Shown here: piece by piece, positions 23,756 to 31,525 of the stretch
Layout: each line of letters begins with the position of its first letter
Numbering within the stretch: the stretch's first letter is position 1
NCBI GenBank assembly: GCA_052289195.1
Contig: DAWAJD010000005.1
Coordinates: 13,886-77,885 of the forward strand
Direction: 5' to 3'
Length of the DNA: 64,000 bases
Source of the DNA: UBA4644 sp900555855
GTDB taxonomy: Bacteria > Bacillota > Clostridia > Oscillospirales > Butyricicoccaceae
Notes under the pieces: generated by a model
Told to the model about the DNA's origin: nothing
Seen by the model: only the letters and a program-made list of their open reading frames with translations
The model's database searches: none
Position numbers and translations under genes: made by a program

Positions 23756-25815
23756 GCACCCGTTCCCGCCGTATTCTGGCCATGTGCGTTTTGCTGATGC
23801 TGCTGCTGAGCGGCATCACCTACCGCCTGATCCAGCTGCAGCTGGTGGAGGGCGGCGAGATTTCTCAGGAGGTCAACGCCAACATCATCCGAAAATATAC
23901 CGAGCCTGCCTCCCGGGGCGAGATCCTGGATGCGGACGGCAATGTTCTTGCGGGCAACGCGCTGGGCTTTTCCGTTCAGGTGGATTATTATAATTGGGAT
24001 AAGGAGCAGCAGAACGAAGTTTTGCAGAAGCTCTGGACGCTGCTCTCTGCAGCGAGCATCCCCTGCAACGATGTGCTGCCTCTGACCACCGACTGGCCCA
24101 CCCGCTACACCTACGATTCTCTGGAAAGCGGCGCGGGCAAAAAGCTGGCCGCCTTTATGGAGGCGCGGGAATGGGGCACGCCGGAGACGGTGAACGCCGG
24201 TCGGCTGCTCAATCTTCTCTGCGAATACTATGCGCTGGACCCTAACCTGCCGCTGGAGGAGCGCCGCCATCTCATCGGCCTGCGCTATTATCTGGACGAC
24301 TGCCAGTTTTCCGCCTATAATACGCCGCTGACGCTGGCGCCCAGCGTGGAGATCTCCGTGGTGGCGGAGCTGGCGGAATATGCCGGCGAGCTGCCGGGCG
24401 TGGAGGTTCAGGTGGTGGACAGCCGCAAATATCCCACCACGCTGGCGACCCATGTGCTGGGGCGGATCGGCTCCATTGACCGGGAGGAATATGAAGCGCT
24501 GAAGGAGAAGGATTACAGCCTGAACGATGTGCTGGGCAAAAACGGCATGGAGAAGGCGCTGGAGACCTATCTGCGGGGGGAGGACGGCGTCCGGGCCGTG
24601 GAGGTGGACCGCAGGACCGGCCAGGTGGTGACGGAATATATGGTGGAGGAGACCCAGCCGGGCAACGATTGCTATCTCACCATCCGCTCCGATCTGCAGC
24701 AGCGGGCGGAGACTGCGCTGGCGGAGACGCTGGCCTCCATTAAGGAAAAGGGTGCGCAGTCCAAGAACAAGGACGGCGCCGATGTGGAGGGAGGCGCGGT
24801 GGTGGTGCTTCAGGTGGACACCGGCGAGGTGCTTGCCATGGCAAGCTGGCCCACCTACAGTCTGGCCACCTTTCAGGCGGACTACTCGCAGAATGCCACC
24901 GATCCCCTGCGCCCCTTCTGGAACCGGGCGGCACAGGGCACCTATTCTCCCGGCTCCACCTTCAAGATGGCCACCGCGTTGGCTTCGCTGGAGGAGGGCA
25001 TCATCACGCCCCGCACCAAGATCACCGACAAGGGCCGCTATGAGCGCTACAGCGATTATCAGCCCAAGTGCTGGATCTACCGGCAGCACGGCCGCACCCA
25101 CGGCACCATCAATGTGAGCGAGGCGCTGAAATATTCCTGCAACTATTTCTTTTATGAGATGGGCTATCAGCTGGGCATCGAGCGGCTGGAACGCTATGCC
25201 TCGCAGCTGGGTCTGGGGCAGCGCACCGGCATCGAGATCGAGGAGAACGCCGGCATTCTGGCCGGGCCGGAGGAGCGGGAGGCCCGGGGCGGTGCGCCAT
25301 GGTATCCCGCCGATGTGCTCATGGCGGCCATCGGACAGGGGGATCATCTGTTTTCCCCTCTGCAGCTGGCCAACTATGTGGCAACGCTGGTCAACGGCGG
25401 CACACGCTACCGGCCCCATCTGCTGAAAAAGATCACGGATTACACCAACACCAAAACGCTGCTGGAGATTCAGCCCACCGTTTTGAACACCGTGGACATC
25501 TCCGATGCCTCGCTGGAGGCCATCAAGCAGGGAATGAAGGGCGTCGTTACCGAAGACGGCACCGCCAGCTCCTATTTCCGGGATTTCCCCATCAGCGTCG
25601 GCGGCAAGACCGGCTCCGCACAGATGGTGAACCATAGCGCCACCGGCGTGTTCGTTTCCTTCGCCCCCTATGATGAGCCGGAGATCGCCGTTTGCGTGGT
25701 GGGAGAATATGCATCCTCCGGCGGCAGCCTGGCTCCCGTTGCCATTGCCATTTACGATGAATATTTTGGCTTGGGCCTTTCTTCTGCGGAGCGCGAAGGA
25801 GAATCCGTCAATTAG
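23752..25815 (+). CDS. Penicillin-binding protein 2 (class B transpeptidase)
   Basis: 687 residues. An N-terminal membrane anchor (about 8-30) is followed by a non-catalytic pedestal with the SRGEILDADGNVLA motif and the transpeptidase domain. Active-site motifs: SxxK in SPGSTFKMA (Ser about 401), SxN in YSCNYFF (about 461) and KTG in GGKTGSAQ (about 619). It cross-links peptidoglycan during elongation; the mreCD neighbours point to the MrdA/PBP2 role rather than FtsI. Start at 23752 overlaps mreD by ATGA. Confidence 0.93.
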   Translation: MSTRSRRILAMCVLLMLLLSGITYRLIQLQLVEGGEISQEVNANIIRKYTEPASRGEILDADGNVLAGNALGFSVQVDYYNWDKEQQNEVLQKLWTLLSAASIPCNDVLPLTTDWPTRYTYDSLESGAGKKLAAFMEAREWGTPETVNAGRLLNLLCEYYALDPNLPLEERRHLIGLRYYLDDCQFSAYNTPLTLAPSVEISVVAELAEYAGELPGVEVQVVDSRKYPTTLATHVLGRIGSIDREEYEALKEKDYSLNDVLGKNGMEKALETYLRGEDGVRAVEVDRRTGQVVTEYMVEETQPGNDCYLTIRSDLQQRAETALAETLASIKEKGAQSKNKDGADVEGGAVVVLQVDTGEVLAMASWPTYSLATFQADYSQNATDPLRPFWNRAAQGTYSPGSTFKMATALASLEEGIITPRTKITDKGRYERYSDYQPKCWIYRQHGRTHGTINVSEALKYSCNYFFYEMGYQLGIERLERYASQLGLGQRTGIEIEENAGILAGPEEREARGGAPWYPADVLMAAIGQGDHLFSPLQLANYVATLVNGGTRYRPHLLKKITDYTNTKTLLEIQPTVLNTVDISDASLEAIKQGMKGVVTEDGTASSYFRDFPISVGGKTGSAQMVNHSATGVFVSFAPYDEPEIAVCVVGEYASSGGSLAPVAIAIYDEYFGLGLSSAEREGESVN

Positions 25816-25851
25816 ACTGTATAACTCCAAAAAGATTCTGCATTTTGACTC

Positions 25852-25880
25852 TTGAGATTTTTCAAAAAAGCGTTTATACT
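25852..25880 (+). promoter_or_regulatory. Promoter of minD
   Basis: TTGAGA (25852-25857), a 17-bp spacer, TATACT (25875-25880), 39 bp before the minD start. Confidence 0.75.
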
Positions 25881-25918
25881 ATATTATTGGTAAAATATTC
25901 AGCGAAAGGACGGGCGCT

Positions 25919-26683
25919 ATGGGCTGTGTCATTGCGGTGGCCTCCGGCAAGGGCGGGACGGGGAAGACCTCCTTCTGCGCCAATGTTGCCGTCTCCCTGT
26001 GCGCCCTGGGCGAAAAGGTCCTGCTCATCGATGCAGATTCCGGGCTGCGCAGTCTGGATCTGGTGCTTGGTATGAGCGACAGCCTGCTGTTTTCCTATGG
26101 CGATGTGATCCGGGGCAACGCCGGCCTGAAGGAGGCGGCCGTGCCCCATCCGGAGGTGAGCAGCCTGCGGGTGCTGACGGCGCCGGGCCAGCCTGGCGTG
26201 GGCGAGATCTATGCGCCAAAGGATATTACAGCGCTGCTGCAGCGGGCCCGGGCCCATTTTACCTTTACGCTGGTGGACTGCGCCGCGGGGCTGGGCAGCG
26301 ATGTGCTTTCCTTTGCCGCCGCGGCAGACCGGGCTGTCATCGTCTCCACCTCGGATTATACCGCCCTGCGGGGCGCGCAGAGCACGGCCAGCGTCTTTTC
26401 CCGCATCGGGCAGGACCGCTGCGCCATCGTGGTCAACCGGCTGCGGCCGGGCATGATCCAGCAGGGCTCTGCCGCCAATGTGGACCGGGCGATGGACGCC
26501 TCCGGGCTGTCTCTTTTGGGCGTGGTCCCGGAGGACGAGAGCGTCATTGCCTGCGGCAACCGGGGGAAGATCCTGGCGCTGGAGGATTATGGCGCGGCAG
26601 CGCAGGCTTATATGAATATTGCGAAACGGCTCCTTGGCCGGCGGGTCCGCCTGTTGGACCAGATCCCGGGAAAATGGAGCTGA
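25919..26683 (+). CDS. minD: MinD-like P-loop ATPase
   Basis: 254 residues. Deviant Walker A (SGKGGTGKTSFC, residues about 9-20), the LLIDADSGLRSLDLVLG switch and VVNRLRPGM are characteristic of MinD/ParA ATPases. MinD normally dimerises on the membrane and positions the division septum with MinC. The C-terminal helix (NIAKRLLGRRVRLL) could be the membrane-targeting segment. It lies next to mreCD-PBP2, but no minC or minE is in the window, so it may be a MinD-family paralogue. It has its own promoter. Confidence 0.85.
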   Translation: MGCVIAVASGKGGTGKTSFCANVAVSLCALGEKVLLIDADSGLRSLDLVLGMSDSLLFSYGDVIRGNAGLKEAAVPHPEVSSLRVLTAPGQPGVGEIYAPKDITALLQRARAHFTFTLVDCAAGLGSDVLSFAAAADRAVIVSTSDYTALRGAQSTASVFSRIGQDRCAIVVNRLRPGMIQQGSAANVDRAMDASGLSLLGVVPEDESVIACGNRGKILALEDYGAAAQAYMNIAKRLLGRRVRLLDQIPGKWS

Positions 26684-26738
26684 AGAAATAAAGAAAAGGC
26701 CGAAACAGGCGGCCTGAGGACACAGATAAGGAGGAACC

Positions 26739-27146
26739 ATGAATATCGCGATCATTGCGCAAAACCGGAAAAAGGAACTGATGGTGCAGTTTTGCATCGC
26801 TTACTGCGGCCTTCTGGCCAAGCATAATCTCTGCGCCACCGCAACTACAGGCAAAATGATCATGGACGCCACGGGACTGAAGATCGACTGCCTGCTGCCC
26901 GGCTCCACCGGCGGCGAACAGCAGATCGCGGCCCGGGTCTCTTATAACGAGATCGACCTGGTGTTCTTCTTCCGGGATCCGCTGGAAAAATATCAGAACG
27001 ACGCGCAGATCAACGATCTGCTGCGCTCCTGCGACCAGAACTGCATCCCTGTCGCCACCAATGTGGCCACGGCGGAGGTCCTGATCCAGGGGCTGGCCAG
27101 AGGGGATCTGGCCTGGCGGGAGATCAACCCCAACGCCACCTTCTGA
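26739..27146 (+). CDS. Methylglyoxal synthase-like protein with altered active site
   Basis: 135 residues, slightly short for MgsA. The fold-defining motifs are present: IAIIAQNRKK, ATATTGKMIMDATGLKI, FFFRDPL and IPVATNVATAEVLI. MgsA makes methylglyoxal from dihydroxyacetone phosphate. By alignment to E. coli MgsA, catalytic Asp71 (GGDQQ) is Glu here (GGEQQ), and the PHDPD stretch holding His98 and Asp101 reads QNDAQ. Family membership is solid; synthase activity is doubtful. AAGGAGG precedes the ATG. Confidence 0.8.
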   Translation: MNIAIIAQNRKKELMVQFCIAYCGLLAKHNLCATATTGKMIMDATGLKIDCLLPGSTGGEQQIAARVSYNEIDLVFFFRDPLEKYQNDAQINDLLRSCDQNCIPVATNVATAEVLIQGLARGDLAWREINPNATF

Positions 27147-27160
27147 CCGCCGGAAGGGCC

Positions 27161-27189
27161 TTGACTTTTCAAGGGTTCCATGCCATAAT
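27161..27189 (+). promoter_or_regulatory. Promoter of the hisS-aspS operon
   Basis: TTGACT (27161-27166), a 17-bp spacer, CATAAT (27184-27189), directly upstream of the T-box leader. Confidence 0.75.
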
Positions 27190-27196
27190 GAACCGT

Positions 27197-27446
27197 GTTC
27201 CGCGAAGAGGGAGCAGGAGTACGCAAGGGCCGCGCCCACAGGGAAGGATGCCTGAGACTGGAAGCATCCGGCAGACGGGCCTTGCGGAAGACAGCGCCGG
27301 AGCGGGCGCATAAGGCAGCTTTGCCGAAAGCGCGGCAGGCCCCGCCGCCATGGGGCAGAAAAAAGGGCGCGTTTGCGCCGAACATGGGTGGCACCACGAA
27401 GCGAAGCTCGCTCTCGTCCCATTGCAGGGACGGGAGCGTTTTTTTA
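27197..27446 (+). ncRNA. T-box leader (tRNA-Asp responsive) of hisS-aspS
   Basis: The T-box core GGGTGGCACCACG lies at 27386-27398, followed by the terminator stem CGCTCTCGTCCC / GGGACGGGAGCG (27409-27420, 27427-27438) and a T run. In stem I the loop E motif AGTA is at 27218-27221. The helix CGCAAGG/CCTTGCG (27222-27228, 27280-27286) leads to GAA-GAC, so the specifier is GAC (27290-27292, Asp). The UGGC that binds the tRNA end would pair with discriminator G, as in tRNA-Asp, not the C of tRNA-His. Uncharged tRNA would allow readthrough into hisS and aspS. Confidence 0.93.
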
Positions 27447-27506
27447 GACGAATTTCCGGATTTTTTGTAATATTTTGATATTTGAATACAGAAAGGAATC
27501 AGAATT

Positions 27507-28865
27507 ATGGAGAAGATCAAGCCCCGCACCCTCTCCGGCTTCATGGAGCTGCTGCCTGCCCGGCAGATGCAGATGGAGCGCTTTTTGCAGGTGCTGCGGG
27601 AGACCTACAGCCTTTATGGCTTCACACCGCTGGACACGCCGGTGATCGAGGCGGCGGAGGTCCTGCTGGCCAAGGGCGGCGGCGAAACGGAAAAGCAGAT
27701 CTACCGCTTTGAAAAGGGCGGCAGCGATCTGGCACTGCGCTTTGACCTGACGGTGCCGCTGGCCAAATATGTGGCCCAGAATTACGGCGTCCTCAGCTTT
27801 CCCTTCCGCCGGTTCCAGATCGGCAAGGTCTACCGGGGCGAACGGGCTCAGCGGGGCCGGTTCCGGGAGTTTTATCAGGCGGATATCGATGTGATCGGCG
27901 ACGGCCAGCTGGACATCGTCAACGAGGCGGAGATCCCCGCCATTATTTACCGGACCTTTACAGCCCTTGGGCTGCAGCGGTTTCAGATCCGCGTCAACAA
28001 CCGGAAGATCCTGGGCGGCTTTTATTCCATGCTGGGCCTTGGCGAAAAGGCCGGCGACATCATGCGCACGGTGGACAAGTTGGAAAAGATCGGGCCGGAG
28101 AAGGTCACGGAGATCCTGACGGAGGATCTGGGCGTCTCAGACGCCGATGCGGAGGCCATTTTGTCCTTCATTTCCATCCGCGGCTCCAACGGACAGGTGC
28201 TGGAGGCGCTGGAGGCCTGGCGCGGCCGGGACGCGCTGTTTGATCAGGGCCTGGAGGAGCTGAAGGCCGTTGCGGGCTATCTCAGCGCCTTTGGCGTTCC
28301 CGAGCGCAATTTTGCCGTGGATCTGACCATCGCCCGGGGCCTGGATTATTATACCGGCACCGTCTATGAGACCGCCATGCTGGATCATCCGGAGATCGGC
28401 TCCATCTGCTCCGGCGGCCGCTACGATAATCTGGCGGAATATTACACTGACAAAAAGCTCCCCGGCGTGGGCATCTCCATCGGCGTGACCCGGCTGTTTT
28501 ATGTGCTGGAGGAGCAGGGGATGCTCAGCGACCAGATGGTCACCGCGCCGGCGGATGTGCTGGTGATCCCCATGTCCGATGATCTGCAGGCCGCCATCCA
28601 GACGGCCACCGCCCTGCGGGACGCGGGCATCCGCACCCAGCTTTATACCGAAAAGAAAAAGTTCAAGGCCCGCATCGGCTATGCCGCAAAGCTGGGCATT
28701 CCCTACGCCGTTTTCCTGGGGGAGGACGAGATCGCGCAGGGCGTGGTCAGCTGCAAGGACCTTGCCGCCGGCCAGCAGCAGACGCTGCCCGTGGAGCAGC
28801 TAATCCCCCAGCTGAAGGCCGCGCTGGCCGCCCGCAGCAGCGGAACGGTGATCCGGGAAGACTGA
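27507..28865 (+). CDS. hisS: Histidyl-tRNA synthetase
   Basis: 452 residues. Class II synthetase charging tRNA-His. Motif 2 is in FRRFQIGKVYRGERAQRGRFREFYQADID (about residue 98 onward). The histidine-specific ARGLDYYTGTVYE is near residue 275, and GGRYDNL and the C-terminal anticodon-binding domain (from about 350) follow. AAAGGA precedes the ATG. It is preceded by the T-box leader and followed by aspS after 42 bp, the usual Firmicutes hisS-aspS pair. Confidence 0.95.
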   Translation: MEKIKPRTLSGFMELLPARQMQMERFLQVLRETYSLYGFTPLDTPVIEAAEVLLAKGGGETEKQIYRFEKGGSDLALRFDLTVPLAKYVAQNYGVLSFPFRRFQIGKVYRGERAQRGRFREFYQADIDVIGDGQLDIVNEAEIPAIIYRTFTALGLQRFQIRVNNRKILGGFYSMLGLGEKAGDIMRTVDKLEKIGPEKVTEILTEDLGVSDADAEAILSFISIRGSNGQVLEALEAWRGRDALFDQGLEELKAVAGYLSAFGVPERNFAVDLTIARGLDYYTGTVYETAMLDHPEIGSICSGGRYDNLAEYYTDKKLPGVGISIGVTRLFYVLEEQGMLSDQMVTAPADVLVIPMSDDLQAAIQTATALRDAGIRTQLYTEKKKFKARIGYAAKLGIPYAVFLGEDEIAQGVVSCKDLAAGQQQTLPVEQLIPQLKAALAARSSGTVIRED

Positions 28866-28907
28866 CATTGGAATATCAAAAAAACAGAACATAGGAGTGG
28901 AACAGTT

Positions 28908-30680
28908 ATGATGCAATCCAGAACCCATACCTGCGGCGAGCTGCGGCTGGCCAATGCGGGCCAGACGGTGACGCTGGCCGGCTTTATGGAAAATGTCCGC
29001 GAGGTGGGCGGAAGCCTGGCCTTTGTGGTGCTGCGGGACTTTTACGGCACGACCCAGCTTTTGGTGGAGGACGCCGCGCTGCTGGCCCAGATCAAGGGCC
29101 TGAACAAGGAAACGACCCTGCAGGTCACCGGCGTGGTGCGGGAGCGCTCCAGCAAAAATCCCAAGCTGCCCACCGGCGAGATCGAGGTCGTCCCCTCCGA
29201 GATTCGCGTTTTGGGCCGCTGCCGCAACAACGAGCTGCCCTTTGAGATCAATCACAGCCGGGAGGCCGACGAGACCCAGCGGCTGAAATACCGCTATCTG
29301 GACCTGCGCAACCCCGCCGTCAAGGGCAATATCATCCTGCGCTGCCAGGTGGTGGCCGCCATCCGCAAGGCCATGATGGACCATGATTTCCTGGAGATCA
29401 CCACCCCCATCCTCACCGCCTCCTCTCCCGAGGGCGCCCGGGACTATCTGGTTCCCGCACGGAAGCATCCCGGCAAGTTTTATGCCCTGCCCCAGGCACC
29501 CCAGCAGTTCAAGCAGCTGCTGATGGCCTCCGGCTTCGACCGTTATTTCCAGATCGCGCCCTGCTTCCGGGATGAGGACGCCCGGGGCGACCGCTCTCCC
29601 GGCGAGTTTTATCAGCTGGATATGGAGATGGCCTTCGCCACGCAGGAGGATGTGTTCTCCGTCATCGAGGATGTCTTCCCCCCCATCTTTGCAAAATACG
29701 GCAAGTACAATATTGCCTCCCAGCCGCCCTTCCGCCGCATCGCCTACAATGACGCGCTGGAGCTTTACGGCTCCGACAAGCCTGATCTGCGCATCGATCT
29801 TCTGATCCAGGACGCCACGGCGCTGCTCTCCGGCTGCGGCTTCGGCCCCTTCGAGGGCAATACGGTGAAGGCCGTAGTGGTCACGGATTTCTCCGCCACC
29901 CGCAAGCACATCGACGCTCTGTGCAATGATGTGGAGGTCCAGGCCGGCAGCAAGCCCTACTGGTTCCGCTATGATGAGACCGGCGAGATCGTGGGCGGCA
30001 TCGCCAAGTTCATCGCGCCCATCAAGGATCAGGTGGTGGAAGCGCTGGGCCTGAAGCCCGGCTGCTTCGTGGGTCTGGCCGCAGGCAAGAAGTCTGCCGC
30101 CCAGAAGACCGCCGGCGTCCTGCGCAATAAGCTGGGCGCGCTCTGCCCCAACCATATGGACAGGGAGCGCTATGCGTTCTGCTGGATCGTGGATTTCCCC
30201 ATGTATGAGATCGGCGAGGAATCTGGCCAGCTGGAGTTTTGCCACAATCCCTTCTCCATGCCCAAGGGCGGCATCGAGCCGCTGCTGCAGGCGGAGCGGG
30301 GCCAGCTGGATCCTCTGACCATCACTGCGGATCAGTATGATCTGGTGGTCAACGGCGTGGAGCTTTCCTCCGGCGCGGTCCGCAACCACGATCCCGAGAT
30401 CATGATCAAGGCCTTTGAAATGGTCCGTCTGGGCGAGGAGGATGTGAAGTCCAAATTCCCCGCCATGTATAACGCCTTCTGCTACGGCGCACCGCCGCAC
30501 GCGGGCATCGCCCCCGGCATCGACCGGATCGTCATGCTGCTGGCCGGAGAGGATTCCATCCGGGAGATCATTCCCTTCCCCATGAACAAAAACGCGCAGG
30601 ATATCATGATGGGCGCGCCCTCCGAGGTGACGCAGAAGCAGCTGGATGAGCTGCATCTGAAGATCGAGCTGGGAGAATAA
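28908..30680 (+). CDS. aspS: Aspartyl-tRNA synthetase
   Basis: 590 residues, the full bacterial length. N-terminal OB-fold anticodon domain (1-105), class II core with motif 2 FRDEDARGDRSPGEFYQLDMEM (about 220-241), a GAD insertion domain (about 290-420), and motif 3 GIAPGIDRIVMLLAG (about 530-544). It charges tRNA-Asp; whether it also charges tRNA-Asn cannot be told by eye. AGGAGTGG precedes the start. Cotranscribed with hisS under the Asp-specific T-box. Confidence 0.96.
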   Translation: MMQSRTHTCGELRLANAGQTVTLAGFMENVREVGGSLAFVVLRDFYGTTQLLVEDAALLAQIKGLNKETTLQVTGVVRERSSKNPKLPTGEIEVVPSEIRVLGRCRNNELPFEINHSREADETQRLKYRYLDLRNPAVKGNIILRCQVVAAIRKAMMDHDFLEITTPILTASSPEGARDYLVPARKHPGKFYALPQAPQQFKQLLMASGFDRYFQIAPCFRDEDARGDRSPGEFYQLDMEMAFATQEDVFSVIEDVFPPIFAKYGKYNIASQPPFRRIAYNDALELYGSDKPDLRIDLLIQDATALLSGCGFGPFEGNTVKAVVVTDFSATRKHIDALCNDVEVQAGSKPYWFRYDETGEIVGGIAKFIAPIKDQVVEALGLKPGCFVGLAAGKKSAAQKTAGVLRNKLGALCPNHMDRERYAFCWIVDFPMYEIGEESGQLEFCHNPFSMPKGGIEPLLQAERGQLDPLTITADQYDLVVNGVELSSGAVRNHDPEIMIKAFEMVRLGEEDVKSKFPAMYNAFCYGAPPHAGIAPGIDRIVMLLAGEDSIREIIPFPMNKNAQDIMMGAPSEVTQKQLDELHLKIELGE

Positions 30681-30683
30681 GCC

Positions 30684-31130
30684 ATGAAGCGCGTGGAGCT
30701 GTATACCGACGGCAGCTGCAGCGGAAACCCCGGCCCCGGCGGCTGGGGGGCGATCCTGATCTATCAGGGGTTGGAAAAGGAGCTTTCCGGCGGCGCAGCC
30801 GCCACCACCAACAACCGCATGGAGCTTACCGGCGCAATTCAGGGCCTTGCCGCCCTGAAGGAGCCCTGCCAGGTGGAGCTTTATACCGACAGCCAGTATA
30901 TCGCCTCCGCCATCAACCAGCATTGGCTGGAGAACTGGAAAAAACGGGGCTGGAGAAAGGCGGATAAGTCTCCCGTGCTCAATCAGGAGCTGTGGCAGCA
31001 GCTGGATGAGCAGCTGAGCCGCCATCAGGTGACCTTCCACTGGGTCAAGGGCCATGCGGATAATGTCTATAACAACCGCTGCGACGCGCTGGCCGTGGCC
31101 CAGACGCAGAAATACCGCTCCCTTCGCTGA
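30684..31130 (+). CDS. rnhA: Ribonuclease HI
   Basis: 148 residues. Degrades the RNA strand of RNA-DNA hybrids. The four catalytic acids are visible: Asp8 in YTDGSCSGNPG, Glu in NNRMELTGAI (about 47), Asp in LYTDSQYI (about 69) and Asp in NNRCDALA (about 133). His in WVKGHADN is also kept. The gene begins 3 bp after aspS and is likely cotranscribed. Confidence 0.95.
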   Translation: MKRVELYTDGSCSGNPGPGGWGAILIYQGLEKELSGGAAATTNNRMELTGAIQGLAALKEPCQVELYTDSQYIASAINQHWLENWKKRGWRKADKSPVLNQELWQQLDEQLSRHQVTFHWVKGHADNVYNNRCDALAVAQTQKYRSLR

Positions 31131-31143
31131 AAAGGAGTCTTGT

Positions 31144-31281
31144 ATGCTGACACAATATACCGTAGACGCGTTTACCGATCAGGCCTTCCGGGGCGGAGAG
31201 CTGCTGTGCCGGATGGAGGGCGATACCGTCTGTCTGGCCGGCCGGGCCGCCCTTTACGCAAAGTCCGAGCTTTATCTTTAA
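31144..31281 (+). pseudogene. Minimal relic of a PhzF-family isomerase gene
   Basis: 45 codons with a good AAGGAGT site. Residues 1-16 (MLTQYTVDAFTDQAFR) are the classic PhzF N-terminus. Residues 19-45 (ELLCRMEGDTVCLAGRAALY...) match the PhzF C-terminus. The roughly 200 residues between, including the catalytic region, are absent, so this looks like a clean in-frame internal deletion. Expression as a micropeptide is possible, but enzymatic function is not. Confidence 0.75.
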
Positions 31282-31290
31282 GATGTCTCC

Positions 31291-31326
31291 GGCCGCCGCG
31301 GGGTGTTCTGCGGCGGCCGCTTTTTT
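31291..31326 (+). terminator. Terminator of the hisS-aspS-rnhA operon
   Basis: GGCCGCCGC (31291-31299) pairs with GCGGCGGCC (31310-31318), then GC and six T. Confidence 0.85.
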
Positions 31327-31440
31327 GCGCCGGCCGGAAGGCTGCGGCGCCCGCCGGCGGGAGGGGCGGGAGATCCGGCAGAACGGGGCGGTTTTCGGCG
31401 GAAAAGCCTGAAAATTCACGGAAAAATTTACATTTGCCAC

Positions 31441-31475
31441 TTGTAAAGGCCACTAAAAAGGTGTATATTATACCT
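31441..31475 (+). promoter_or_regulatory. nifS promoter with overlapping palindrome
   Basis: TTGTAA (31441-31446), a 17-bp spacer and TATATT (31464-31469). The -10 lies inside the imperfect palindrome AGGTGTATATTATACCT (31459-31475), a possible regulator site. It is 57 bp before nifS. Confidence 0.6.
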
Positions 31476-31525
31476 GAAATCAAAAGAACGGGCCCAAGGC
31501 CCGCCGAAAGGAGCAACACAACCCC

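Noticed and set aside
23644..25830. 728-codon frame antisense to PBP2
   Set aside because: Shadow of PBP2, which has all transpeptidase motifs on the plus strand.
27195..27470. Small plus-strand frame upstream of hisS
   Set aside because: It lies entirely inside the T-box leader and crosses its terminator.
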